Source: a bacterium | Lineage (GTDB): Bacteria; CLD3; SB21 | Direction of reading: 5' to 3' | DNA length: 35,513 nt | NCBI GenBank assembly: GCA_013359335.1 | Contig: JABWBZ010000016.1 | Location: forward strand, 1-35,513 | In this document: piece by piece, positions 9,651 through 19,489 of the stretch | Layout of the letters: every line of letters begins with the position of its first letter | How positions within the stretch are numbered: position 1 is the first letter of the stretch | The notes under the pieces: model-generated | Databases searched by the model: none | Seen by the model: only the letters and a program-made list of their open reading frames with translations | Told to the model about the DNA's origin: nothing | Translations under genes and position numbers: made by a program

Positions 9651-10802
9651 CTAGGCTGGCAATTTATTTAACCGGGCGAGATATTCGGAGGGCGTTTGGC
9701 CGCTAAATTTTTTAAAATTCCTGTTGAACGACGATTTGGAATTGAAACCGCAATCGTAGGATAAACCCAGTAAGTTAAGACTTTTATTTTCCTGCAATTG
9801 AACGGCGTGTTTGAATTCTTCTATTCTTTTGAAATTGATATAATCATAAAACGTCAGTTGCAGAACCTCATTGATGTATTGGGATAAATAATTCGGGTGT
9901 ACGTTTAATACGGAAGCTAGTTTATCCAGCGACAATTCCGGATCTAAAAATATTTTTTCTTCGTCGATCTTTCTTGTCAAGGCCGTTTCAATAAATTGTT
10001 TTTTTTCCGGCGAAAGTCCCGACGTTTCGTATTTTTTTGGGGACTCGTTATTATTCGCGTCTAATTTATCCGTTTGATTCGGCGTTGCCGTCGGACTGGC
10101 CAATGATGTACCGGTGAAAACAGGCGTCTGGCGAATACCGAAAAAGCCGATCAACAATACGAACATTGCGACAACGGTATTCGTCTCTACATCTGTTCCC
10201 AGAATTACGGTTATCCAAATAATCCCGATTCCGTAAGTAATGATTTGCAGCCATTTGAGATTGATTTTTTCGATATTAGAGAAAACGTCCCTGATTTTTT
10301 TCTGATAAATATTAATGCGGTATAACGACCACAACACGTATAGAATTCCGATGAGCACAATGGCTATATATCTTATGCGGTCTAAATCTTCAAATCCAAT
10401 GCCTGCATGGGTCATGACATATAGTTTTTGTTCGGCAGGCAAACTAAAAAATTTTATAGATAAATAAATCCCAAAAAACGTTATGGGTATGAAATGAAAA
10501 ATGTTGAAAAATTTCCTTGATGGCAAGCTACCTGTTAAGGCTGACACATAAATAAAAAGCAGAGGCGGGTGAAGGAAAGGCGTAATCAGGTTAATGCCGA
10601 TGAGAAATGAAAGGTTACTTTCATAAAGCTTGGCGGAATCAAAATAAAATAAAAATTGACTGACAACGATTATCAAAAGCCAGAACAAAAGTACGTTGTC
10701 AGCCGTTATTTTATTTTTTTTGAATAACAGCAATACAAACAAAAAAACAGATATGGCGATGCCAAATATAAATATCATAATCGAACGATGATTATTCGAC
10801 AA
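9651..10802 (-). CDS. AraC family transcriptional regulator with N-terminal multi-TM region
   Basis: Several TM segments, then LDKLASVLNVHPNYLSQYINEVLQLTFYDYINFKRIEEF...LSYDCGFNSKSSFNRNFKKFSGQTPSEYL double HTH. Confidence 0.92.
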   Translation of the reverse strand: MSNNHRSIMIFIFGIAISVFLFVLLLFKKNKITADNVLLFWLLIIVVSQFLFYFDSAKLYESNLSFLIGINLITPFLHPPLLFIYVSALTGSLPSRKFFNIFHFIPITFFGIYLSIKFFSLPAEQKLYVMTHAGIGFEDLDRIRYIAIVLIGILYVLWSLYRINIYQKKIRDVFSNIEKINLKWLQIITYGIGIIWITVILGTDVETNTVVAMFVLLIGFFGIRQTPVFTGTSLASPTATPNQTDKLDANNNESPKKYETSGLSPEKKQFIETALTRKIDEEKIFLDPELSLDKLASVLNVHPNYLSQYINEVLQLTFYDYINFKRIEEFKHAVQLQENKSLNLLGLSYDCGFNSKSSFNRNFKKFSGQTPSEYLARLNKLPA

Positions 10803-10847
10803 ATATATCTGTTATTCGAGCAATTTCATAGAACATTTTCGTATCGA

Positions 10848-12719
10848 TCATGCTTTTACATTATCGACCATGAGTTTGGCGACGAGTTTCGCAAAATTAG
10901 ACGGATCTTTCGGCTTGGAACCTTCCAACAAAAGCGCCTGATCGTACAAAAGCCCGGCGTATTCTTTTAACGTCGGGTGACTCTTGTCTTTTTCGAATAA
11001 CGCATTCATCGATTCGAAAAGCGAGTGCGAGGGATTGAGTTCTAAAATGCGTTTGCCGCCGGGAACGCTTTGTCCCATGGCTTTGAGGATGCGCTCCATA
11101 TTCTGATCCATATCGCCTTCATCGGCCACCAGCACGCACGCGGAGTCTTTAAGGCGGCTCGAAAAACGAACTTCTTTCACATCGTCTTTCAAAACGTCTT
11201 TGATGAGGTCGATCAGTTTTGAATATTTTTTCTGCGCATCTTTTTTCTGTGTTGCACGAGTCTTGTCGATGTCAATGTCGCCTTTAGTAACCGATTTTAC
11301 TTTTTTGCCCTGATATTCCAGTTCGTGTGAAATAAAGTCATCGATTTCATCCAACAGAAAAAGCACTTCGTAATCTTTTTCTTTGAAGGCTTCCAAATAA
11401 GGCGATTTTTCGAGTTCCTCGCGCGACGATCCGGTTATGTAATAAATTTCCTCCTGGCCGGATTTCATGCCGTCGACGTAATTTTTCAGCGTCGTGTATT
11501 TTCCGCGTTCCGTACGGGTCGATTCGAATAACATTAAATCGCGAAGGGCATCCTTTCGTTGCTGATCGACGTAGAGGCCTTCTTTGAGCGATTTACGAAA
11601 TTCATTATAAAATTCGACGTATTTTTCATATTCCGCCGTTTTCATTTCCGACAGCGTATCGAGAACTTTTTTGGTAATGTTTTTCTTAATGACTTCGATC
11701 TGGCGATTGGATTGCAAAATTTCACGCGAGACATTCAATGGCAGATCGGAGGACTCGACGACGCCTTTGACAAATCTCAAATAGACCGGAAGCAGTTCCT
11801 CACAGTGATCCATGATCTGTACGCGTTTGACATACAACGTCGGTCCGATTTTGTATTCTTTGTAAAACAAATCGAATGGCGCTTTTTGCGGAATAAAAAG
11901 CAACGCGGAAAATTCCGACGTACCTTCCGCTTTGAAATGAATCACTTTCGCCGGATCGGTAAAGTCATGAGAGACGTGTTTATAAAACTCGTTGTATTCT
12001 TCGGCTGTAATTTCCGATTTATCCTTCAGCCAGATTGCTTTTCTGGAATTGAGAGTTTCTTCGGTGATTTTTTTGTCTTTTTCAACATCCATACAAATCG
12101 GATGTTCGATATAATCGGAATATTTTTTGACAATACGGCGAATTTCCCATTCATCCAGAAAATGTTTTTCATCTTCTTTCAGATACAAAATCACGTCCGT
12201 ACCGCGCGAGGACCGTTCAAACGATTCGATTTCAAACGTTCCTTCCGCCTTCGATTCCCACCGAACGGCTTTATCTTTGGGCTCGCCCGCTTTACGTGAA
12301 ATGACGGCGATTTTTTCGGCCACCATAAAACCCGAATAAAAACCGACGCCAAACTGGCCAATGAGTTCAGGATGATCCTTGATTTGCTGAGAACTCAAAT
12401 GCTGTAAAAATTCTTTGGTACCGGAATGCGCAATGGTACCGAGCGAACGCACGATGTCCTCTTCATTCATTCCGATTCCGTTGTCGCTGATAGTAAGAGT
12501 GCCGGCTGACTTATCGGCTTTGATTTTGATTTTCCAATCGGCGTCGCCTTCGATAATCGATGTATTGGTCAGCGATTCATAGCGCACTTTATCAATGGCG
12601 TCGGACGCATTGGAAAGCAATTCACGCAAGAAAATTTCTTTATGGGAATACAGCGAATGGATCATCAGGTCCAGAAGCTGTTTCACTTCGGCCTTAAACT
12701 GCAGAGTCTGAACGGACAT
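10848..12719 (-). CDS. htpG: Molecular chaperone HtpG (Hsp90)
   Basis: LQFKAEVKQLLDLMIHSLYSHKEIFLRELLSNASDAIDK...DNGIGM...GQFGVGFYSGFMVAEK; ATG at 12719 preferred over the ORF-track GTG start because gaggtg RBS precedes it. Confidence 0.97.
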   Translation of the reverse strand: MSVQTLQFKAEVKQLLDLMIHSLYSHKEIFLRELLSNASDAIDKVRYESLTNTSIIEGDADWKIKIKADKSAGTLTISDNGIGMNEEDIVRSLGTIAHSGTKEFLQHLSSQQIKDHPELIGQFGVGFYSGFMVAEKIAVISRKAGEPKDKAVRWESKAEGTFEIESFERSSRGTDVILYLKEDEKHFLDEWEIRRIVKKYSDYIEHPICMDVEKDKKITEETLNSRKAIWLKDKSEITAEEYNEFYKHVSHDFTDPAKVIHFKAEGTSEFSALLFIPQKAPFDLFYKEYKIGPTLYVKRVQIMDHCEELLPVYLRFVKGVVESSDLPLNVSREILQSNRQIEVIKKNITKKVLDTLSEMKTAEYEKYVEFYNEFRKSLKEGLYVDQQRKDALRDLMLFESTRTERGKYTTLKNYVDGMKSGQEEIYYITGSSREELEKSPYLEAFKEKDYEVLFLLDEIDDFISHELEYQGKKVKSVTKGDIDIDKTRATQKKDAQKKYSKLIDLIKDVLKDDVKEVRFSSRLKDSACVLVADEGDMDQNMERILKAMGQSVPGGKRILELNPSHSLFESMNALFEKDKSHPTLKEYAGLLYDQALLLEGSKPKDPSNFAKLVAKLMVDNVKA

Positions 12720-12874
12720 AATAATCACCTCGTTGTTGTTAACAATGCTTGGTTTTTTTAGCGGGTCGGAAAGTAAAAAATTTTAGGTGAAAATGCAATA
12801 ATACTGTATTCAAAATTTTCTTGTAATTACTCAACTTTTCTTTATTATATTCGTTTTACACTAAAAACAAGGTT

Positions 12875-13720
12875 ATGCAAGCCGACATTGACATACTTCA
12901 TCATTCCGATTTTTATCGTGTTCTGGATTTTAAATGCCGTTGCACGGATCATGGCACGTCGCCGCGGGAATACGTCCAGTCTTTTTCCGTCAGTTTTATC
13001 CGCAAAGGCAATTTTATTTACAACGTATTTCGCCACTCCTACGATTCCTACAATGGAAAAATCCTTCTGACCAAAGCCGGTCACGAACATACGGTTACCC
13101 ACGCCCATCACGTTCCGGATGAATGCACCATTATTCAATTCAGCCAGCGCTTTTATCAGCATTTGATCGATCATTACCATTTGAAACGCCATTGGTTTTT
13201 TGGCAATTCCGATCTTCACTCGATACTGCTTTCCACCGATGTCGACCTCGAATATCTTCATCATCAAATTTTGATCAATAAAAAATCCGGCAATCGCTTG
13301 CTCACGGACAATCTGATCATGGAATTGGTTCATCAAATCATGGCTAATCTGGACATTAAACAAGCCATCTCCCCGATCGGCGATAAATTGAAAAAACATC
13401 ATTTAGTCACGATTGAACGCGCCAAGGAATATATAACCAATAATTTTTCAAACGATATTTCTTTGTCAGCCATTGCCGATTACTGTTATGTCAGCCCGTT
13501 TCATTTCAGCCGAATTTTCAAAACTTTTACCGCCCACTCGCCGTACCAATATCTGCAAAAAGTCCGATTGAAAAACTCCGAATGGCTGCTGCGGCAAACC
13601 GATTGGTCCGTGACGGATATTTGTTTTGCCTCGGGCTTTAATAGTCTTGAACACTTTATTACTTCTTTCAAACAAACTTACCGGCGCTCGCCTTCCCGAT
13701 TCCGGCAATCCGGAAAATAG
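12875..13720 (+). CDS. AraC family transcriptional regulator
   Basis: AKEYITNNFSNDISLSAIADYCYVSPFHFSRIFKTFTAHSPYQYLQKVRL...VTDICFASGFNSLEHFITSFKQTYRRSPSRFR. Confidence 0.93.
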   Translation: MQADIDILHHSDFYRVLDFKCRCTDHGTSPREYVQSFSVSFIRKGNFIYNVFRHSYDSYNGKILLTKAGHEHTVTHAHHVPDECTIIQFSQRFYQHLIDHYHLKRHWFFGNSDLHSILLSTDVDLEYLHHQILINKKSGNRLLTDNLIMELVHQIMANLDIKQAISPIGDKLKKHHLVTIERAKEYITNNFSNDISLSAIADYCYVSPFHFSRIFKTFTAHSPYQYLQKVRLKNSEWLLRQTDWSVTDICFASGFNSLEHFITSFKQTYRRSPSRFRQSGK

Positions 13721-13791
13721 CAAGATTCCTTAAGCATCATTTTTCTTCGTTGGTTATCTTTCATGCGGCTAATAAACATGAAAGGTAAAAC

Positions 13792-14388
13792 ATGAATATT
13801 TTTTCTCGCAAAAAATTAGGAATTCTGTTTTTGTGCAGCGGATATTTTTTGTGCATGGCATTTCAATGGCCGGCAGAAAACTTTTCTTCCCGCGAAAAAA
13901 CAGCAAAATTCCTTAAGAACCCCGCCAAAGTTACGTTTATATTTTCCGACGCAGAACACAAAATGAAAGGTGAAACCATGAAACAGCAATTATTGGCCGC
14001 TATCGAAAAGACACGCCAGTACACCCTGAATATGGGTGAAGCCATGCCGGCAGAAAAGTATAATTTCAAACCCGATTCGGCAGTTTGGACGTACGGTGAA
14101 CTGATGCATCACATCGCTTACGGAATCGTTTGGATGGAAGAAAATTATCTCAGAAAAACAAAATCCGAATGGAATCCGCCGAAAACGGACGGGAAAAAAA
14201 CAGAAGTGATGAATTATCTCAAGCAATCGCTCGATATCCTGCAGCGCAGCGTTGCGTCCACCGGCGAAGTGAGTGAGGATTTTATCAATTCCTTTTACCT
14301 GATCATCGAACATACGGCGCATCATCGCGGCCAGGCAACAACCTATTTGCGCTGTTGCAAAATCGTACCGCCGGAATATCCGTTTTAA
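13792..14388 (+). CDS. DinB family protein (start uncertain: 13792 with signal-like N-terminus, or 13978)
   Basis: MKQQLLAAIEKTRQYTLNMGEAMPAEKYNFKPDSAVWTYGELMHHIAYG...FYLIIEHTAHHRGQATTYLR metal-binding His pattern. Confidence 0.88.
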   Translation: MNIFSRKKLGILFLCSGYFLCMAFQWPAENFSSREKTAKFLKNPAKVTFIFSDAEHKMKGETMKQQLLAAIEKTRQYTLNMGEAMPAEKYNFKPDSAVWTYGELMHHIAYGIVWMEENYLRKTKSEWNPPKTDGKKTEVMNYLKQSLDILQRSVASTGEVSEDFINSFYLIIEHTAHHRGQATTYLRCCKIVPPEYPF

Positions 14389-14472
14389 TTCAATACTCCA
14401 ACTCTTCAGCCAAGGTCAGAAGAAGCTTTTCTTTTGACCTTTTTTTTTATATGTTTCAAAAAAGGAATTTCG

Positions 14473-15162
14473 ATGCTTCAAAATAAAATTTGCATCATTA
14501 CGGGCGCATCCGGCGGACTTGGCAAAACCGTTGTCAGAAAATTTATCGACAACGGCGCAACCGTTATTGCCGTAGACGCAGCGAAAGCCGCCGATCTCAT
14601 TGAATCGGATAGCCTGGTTTTCCATCCGTGTAATATTTTAGATGAATCAAACGTACGCCAGCTTATGCGTGATGTGACTGATCAATTTAAACGGCTTGAT
14701 GCCGTGTTAAATTTAGTCGGCGGCATTTATCCATGGTCCAATGTCACGGAAATCGAAACTTCGGTATGGGAAAAAACAATCGAACTTAATTTGAAATCGG
14801 TTTTTCTATGTTCACGTGAGGCCCTGAAGATCATGATTCCGCAACGATCCGGCAAGATCGTTAATGTCGGCGCCGGTGCGGGTTTAAAAGGCGGAGCGCA
14901 AGCCGGCCCTTATGGCGCAGCCAAAGCCAGCGTAATTAATTTGACTGAAACGATGGCAGAAGAAAATAAACCGAATAATATCCAGATCAACGCGATCATT
15001 CCAAGTATCATCGATACGCCGGCCAATCGCAAAGCTATGCCGGACGCCGATTTTTCTAAATGGGTTCGTGCCGGAGAAATCGCTGAATTGTTGATATTTC
15101 TTGCTTCAGACGCTTCATCCGGTGTCACCGGTTCTATCATTAAAATTCCCGGGCGAGTATGA
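14473..15162 (+). CDS. SDR family oxidoreductase
   Basis: ICIITGASGGLGKTVVRKF Rossmann motif; NLVGGI; catalytic YGAAK; ORF extends to 14434 but ATG at 14473 fits the fold. Confidence 0.92.
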   Translation: MLQNKICIITGASGGLGKTVVRKFIDNGATVIAVDAAKAADLIESDSLVFHPCNILDESNVRQLMRDVTDQFKRLDAVLNLVGGIYPWSNVTEIETSVWEKTIELNLKSVFLCSREALKIMIPQRSGKIVNVGAGAGLKGGAQAGPYGAAKASVINLTETMAEENKPNNIQINAIIPSIIDTPANRKAMPDADFSKWVRAGEIAELLIFLASDASSGVTGSIIKIPGRV

Positions 15163-15926
15163 TTCATCCGACCGCCATTATTTCTCCCGATGCGGCATTA
15201 CAATCCGGCGTGTCCGTCGATGCTTTCTCAATCATTGATCGCGATGTGACGATCGGAGAAGATTCCTCTATCGCCGCCAATGTCCGCATCGAACCCTTCA
15301 CAACTCTTGGAAAACGTTGTAAGATATTTCACGGAGCGGTGATCGGTGGTATTCCGCAAGACCTGAAATTTAATGGTGAGCCTTCCGAGTTAATCATTGG
15401 CGACGATACTGCAGTTCGTGAATACGCCGTCATTCATCGAGGTACGGCTGCAACCGGTAAAACCGTAATCGGAAAAAATTGCCTGATCATGAACTACGTG
15501 CACGTCGCTCACGATTGCGTAATTGGCAATCATGTGATTCTTTCGAATGCTGTGAATATGGCAGGTCATGTGATTATTGAAGATTTTGCGGGAATCGGAG
15601 GGATGGTTCCGGTGCATCAATTCATCCGCATCGGGCAACACGCGTTCGTCGGCGGTGGTTACCGCATTGCACAGGACGTTCCGCCCTACGTGCTGGCTGC
15701 AGGGGAGCCTTTGCGTTACGCCGGGCTAAATTACGTCGGACTTCGAAGAAGAAATTTTTCTGAGGAACAAATTCGCTCGATAGAAAAAGCTTACCATATT
15801 CTTTATCGTGAAAAGCTGAATCGTGCGACGGCTTTAACCCGAATTAAAGAAGCAATGTCTCTCACGCCTGAAATCGAATCGATCATTAATTTTTTTGAAA
15901 AAAGCGAACGCGGCGTAATTAGGTGA
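15159..15926 (+). CDS. lpxA: Acyl-[ACP]-UDP-N-acetylglucosamine O-acyltransferase
   Basis: Hexapeptide repeats from IHPTAIISPDAALQSGVSVDAFSIID; HGAVIGGIPQDLKFNGEPSELIIGDDTAVREYAVIHRGT; C-terminal helical region; ATGA overlap with SDR gene. Confidence 0.95.
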   Translation: MIHPTAIISPDAALQSGVSVDAFSIIDRDVTIGEDSSIAANVRIEPFTTLGKRCKIFHGAVIGGIPQDLKFNGEPSELIIGDDTAVREYAVIHRGTAATGKTVIGKNCLIMNYVHVAHDCVIGNHVILSNAVNMAGHVIIEDFAGIGGMVPVHQFIRIGQHAFVGGGYRIAQDVPPYVLAAGEPLRYAGLNYVGLRRRNFSEEQIRSIEKAYHILYREKLNRATALTRIKEAMSLTPEIESIINFFEKSERGVIR

Positions 15927-15941
15927 AAACCCTGTCAGTTC

Positions 15942-16006
15942 GAGTGGAATCGAGAACTGAACAAAAAAATAGTCGCTTCTTCCCGATGAATCGGGACTCA
16001 AGTGGC
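15942..16006. repeat. Hairpin-rich intergenic element (two inverted repeats) between convergent genes; possible bidirectional terminator/REP-like
   Basis: CAGTTC-gagtggaatc-GAGAACTG and TCCCGAT-ga-ATCGGGA separated by an A-run. Confidence 0.55.
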
Positions 16007-16010
16007 GGCA

Positions 16011-17231
16011 TTACCTCGATCTATACCATCGCCATATTTCCTTCACGGTCGGCCGTTTTCCGTACATCAGCAACGCCACTTCAAACACCCGGCTTGAAAA
16101 ACGCATTGTCAAAATCAAAAAAATAATCAATGTCACTATTGTTCCGATAATATGATACACCGGCGGTTCGGAAATAACGATGCGTAAAATCATTAACGTC
16201 GGAGTCAATGGCGGAAAATACGATAAAATATTGACCAACAGTGAATCTGGATCTTGTAAAACGAGGATGGCAAAAGCAACCGGAATCACGCCAATGGCCG
16301 AAATGACTCCCTGGATGTGTTGAATGTCCTGATCGGATGATACCACGGCTCCAATAATCGAAAAAATCGACGCCAGCATGAAATACCCCAAAACAAAATA
16401 AACTATAAAAAGCGAAATTACCTGCGGCGACAAAATGCTCAACGCCATCGGCCCCCCGAAAACCAATCCGGCCAGCATCCAGATGACGATCTGAGTCAAG
16501 CCGACCATACCGAGTCCCAGAATTTTTCCAACCATCAACTCTTTCGGCGTTACGGAAGAAATTAAAACTTCAATCACGCGATTATTTTTTTCCTCCGCCA
16601 CGCCGCGCATAAACGCGCTGCCGGAATTAAAAATCGAGAAAAATAACATCATCACGAAAATAATCGCCGCAATGTATTTTTGCATGATTTTGGATTCGTC
16701 GTTGATCTGAGAAACTTCCACATCGATTTTTCGCGCCACATTCCGGACATCAAACACGTTCACATTCATCCGGCGCAATTGTTCAACCAGGATCACGTCG
16801 CTCAGCGCGTTTTCCAATTGCCGCAGACTCTCGAAACTCCCGGTTCCTTTGACGTAATATTTCACCGTTTTTTTGGCAAAGATCGAATCGTCGAGAAACA
16901 AGTAACCGTCAACAATACCCTTGTTGACCAATTCCTTGCCGTCGCGATCTGCACGCAAAGCATCATCTGCAGGAATTTCGAGAAAATTGAATAAATGAGA
17001 TTGATTGGACTCGGCTATTTTCAGCTTCAGCGACTCCAGCGCAAAACTCGTCGCATCGGCAACCGCAATATTGGCCGTTTTTTGATTTTCACGTGAAGCA
17101 AAATAAGTAGGAACGAGTGTAAAACCGATGATAAATGTGGGCATAAAAATAATCGAAAAGATAAATCCTTTCGATTTTATTTTTTGCGTGTATTCCCACA
17201 GAAAAATATGGAAGGTTTTTTTCGTAAACAT
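16011..17231 (-). CDS. ABC-2 type transporter permease (NatB-like)
   Basis: N-terminal TM, large extracytoplasmic domain, RGVAEEKNNRVIEVLISSVTPKELMVGKILGLG motif, further TM segments. Confidence 0.92.
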   Translation of the reverse strand: MFTKKTFHIFLWEYTQKIKSKGFIFSIIFMPTFIIGFTLVPTYFASRENQKTANIAVADATSFALESLKLKIAESNQSHLFNFLEIPADDALRADRDGKELVNKGIVDGYLFLDDSIFAKKTVKYYVKGTGSFESLRQLENALSDVILVEQLRRMNVNVFDVRNVARKIDVEVSQINDESKIMQKYIAAIIFVMMLFFSIFNSGSAFMRGVAEEKNNRVIEVLISSVTPKELMVGKILGLGMVGLTQIVIWMLAGLVFGGPMALSILSPQVISLFIVYFVLGYFMLASIFSIIGAVVSSDQDIQHIQGVISAIGVIPVAFAILVLQDPDSLLVNILSYFPPLTPTLMILRIVISEPPVYHIIGTIVTLIIFLILTMRFSSRVFEVALLMYGKRPTVKEIWRWYRSR

Positions 17232-17725
17232 CAGGGAGCAGATTTACCTTTCAGATAATCGTCGAAGCTGATGCGATAATATTCTTTTTCGCCGATATAT
17301 TGGATGATATTGAGAAATTCCTGCGCCTGAATAAATCCGGGAACCAGTGTCACCATTTTTGCGTCCGATTCGAAAAACGCTGTAGCCGGATAGCCATTCA
17401 CGCCAATGCCTTGTGAAAATTGCGCGGCCGAATATTTTTTCCCGTTATAGGTAACTTGTCCGTCTTTTTCGGGATTGAGTTTAATGAGAATAAATTTGGC
17501 GTTGAGATATTTGACCACATCAGGATCGGAATATGTTTTTTGATCCATGACTTTGCACCAACTACACCAGTCCGTGTAAACGTCGATCAGCACGTGTTTA
17601 TTTTCTATCTTCGCTTTTGCCAACCCCTCATCGAAGGAATACCACTTCAATTGATCGCCAGGAAAATTCCAACTAAGCGAAAAACCAACCGCCAAAATTA
17701 ATACTGCAAACCTGATGAATCCCAT
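17231..17725 (-). CDS. Thioredoxin-like secreted protein
   Basis: Signal-like N-terminus; HVLIDVYTDWCSWCKVMDQKTYSDPDVVKYLNAKFILIKLN; cis-Pro region VNGYPATAFF. Confidence 0.9.
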   Translation of the reverse strand: MGFIRFAVLILAVGFSLSWNFPGDQLKWYSFDEGLAKAKIENKHVLIDVYTDWCSWCKVMDQKTYSDPDVVKYLNAKFILIKLNPEKDGQVTYNGKKYSAAQFSQGIGVNGYPATAFFESDAKMVTLVPGFIQAQEFLNIIQYIGEKEYYRISFDDYLKGKSAP

Positions 17726-17820
17726 GACATTTCTTTCTATTTATTAAACAAGCCCAATCTAATACTATTTCCAATCTTAGTAAATAATTGATTCTAAATC
17801 GTCCATAAGCTCATCTTCCA

Positions 17821-19377
17821 TCAACCATAAACTTTTTCTCCTCCAATCACCATCATGTGTACTTTGATCTTTGGAATCACGATAGCCGGAATGTTGAAAA
17901 TATCCTCAGATAATACCATGAAGTCCGCGACTTTACCTGCACTAAGACTGCCCTTGATCGATTCTTCGCCTGAAGCAAAAGCGCTCCCTGTCGTATACGC
18001 GTCAATGATTTCGTGAAGTTCAATTTTTTGTTCAGGTATCCAACTCGCATCTTCGCCACGTTTAGAACGATTTAATGCGGCAAAGATTCCCTCAAAAACA
18101 TTACACGTCTCGATCGGCACATCGGATCCAAAAACCAGAACCGCTTTGCTTTGAAGAAGCGAACGAAATGGATAGGCGTACCGGCATCGCTCACCCCAAA
18201 ATTTATTCGCCGTATCAATATCTTCCGGAATTTGTATCGGCTGCATCGACGCTATCACACCCAGCTCGGCGAATCTCAGAATGTCTTCAGGATTTAGCAA
18301 TTGACAATGCTCGATCCGTTGTCTTAATTTTTTTTCGGATAATTTTTTTCGTGCCGACGAAAAAGCGTTCAAAGCCTTCCGATTCGCCCTATCGCCGATG
18401 GCGTGAATGGCGCACGCGATGTCATTTTGTGCAGCCCGTAATACAAGATCATTAACCGAATCCTCGGTTAAAATTTCCGTTCCGAAGTTGTCCGAACCTT
18501 CGAAGGGCTCGATCATGTGCGCGGTTTGCGAACCCAACGTCCCGTCGAGAAAAATTTTCATTCCGCCGAAGCGCAGCCACTCATCGCCAAGGCCGCTTTT
18601 CAATCCTAATTCTATCACCCGATCCAAATAGCGGATCGGAAAATAAAAACTCACGCGAAGTTTTAATTCATCAAGGCGATGCAAAGTTTGGTAAGCTTTC
18701 CAATCAGGAATGGTTTCCATACAATGAACGCCGCTCAAACCTTGCGCGTAAGCTAAGTTCATTCCGTTTCTCAATGCATTCAAACGCTGCTCTTCAGTAG
18801 GCTCTGCGATGTGTTTCCAAATCAACCGGCGCGCTTCTTCTTTGATGATTCCTGATAAATCGCCATCAGCGTTTTTTAAAATTTCACCGGTCGAATCAAA
18901 CGTTGTCACGCGTGTGATCCCGGCTTTTTTGAGAGCGGCGGAATTCACCCATGACGTGTGTGCGTCACGAGCTTCCAAACACACCGGATGATCGGGCGCC
19001 ACTGCATCTAAATCTTCTTTCGAAGGATATTTAACAGGATTCCAAAGATTTTGATTCCATCCGCTGCCTTGTATCCATTGGCCTTTCGGCGTGTGAATGA
19101 CTTTTTTTCGAACCAATTCCAGAACATTTTCTTTGGATGTCAGGCCATTGAAATCAAGCTGATCTTGTTTTAAACAATACGCCAGAAAATGCGTGTGCGC
19201 ATCGGTAAATGCCGGTAAAACGCGGCGATGTTCCAAATCAATGTGTTTGAATGACGGAAATTGTGCAATCAGATCACGATTCGTTCCGGCAGCAAGGATT
19301 CGTCCATTTGAAACGGCCAGCGCTTCAACTCCATGGCCTTGACCAACATAAATTTTTCCATTCAGAAATAACGTCAT
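17821..19377 (-). CDS. Amidohydrolase, YtcJ-like
   Basis: RVLPAFTDAHTHFLAYC...GSGWNQNLW...AIHAIGDRANRKALNAF...RIEHCQLL...VFGSDVPIE. Confidence 0.93.
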   Translation of the reverse strand: MTLFLNGKIYVGQGHGVEALAVSNGRILAAGTNRDLIAQFPSFKHIDLEHRRVLPAFTDAHTHFLAYCLKQDQLDFNGLTSKENVLELVRKKVIHTPKGQWIQGSGWNQNLWNPVKYPSKEDLDAVAPDHPVCLEARDAHTSWVNSAALKKAGITRVTTFDSTGEILKNADGDLSGIIKEEARRLIWKHIAEPTEEQRLNALRNGMNLAYAQGLSGVHCMETIPDWKAYQTLHRLDELKLRVSFYFPIRYLDRVIELGLKSGLGDEWLRFGGMKIFLDGTLGSQTAHMIEPFEGSDNFGTEILTEDSVNDLVLRAAQNDIACAIHAIGDRANRKALNAFSSARKKLSEKKLRQRIEHCQLLNPEDILRFAELGVIASMQPIQIPEDIDTANKFWGERCRYAYPFRSLLQSKAVLVFGSDVPIETCNVFEGIFAALNRSKRGEDASWIPEQKIELHEIIDAYTTGSAFASGEESIKGSLSAGKVADFMVLSEDIFNIPAIVIPKIKVHMMVIGGEKVYG

Positions 19378-19489
19378 TCTTTATCTCCAATTTTTTTAAT
19401 CTAAGCTTTCTCAAGCTGCATTTCAATCCTGTTTGTTTTTTCGGCCAATTCGTTTACATTGACAAAGACCCATAAAAACTCATCCTGGC

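Noticed and set aside
11559-12299. 246-aa ORF antisense to htpG
   Set aside because: Phe-rich shadow ORF opposite a strongly conserved chaperone gene; no family signature.
12845-13402. 185-aa ORF antisense to the AraC regulator
   Set aside because: Opposite a well-supported AraC family gene; no independent evidence.
9651-13720. Paired AraC regulators flanking htpG as a heat-shock control module
   Set aside because: The two regulators belong to different architectures and no shared operator was visible; adjacency alone is insufficient.
15923-16126. 67-aa plus-strand ORF after lpxA
   Set aside because: Spans the intergenic hairpin element and then runs antisense to the ABC permease.
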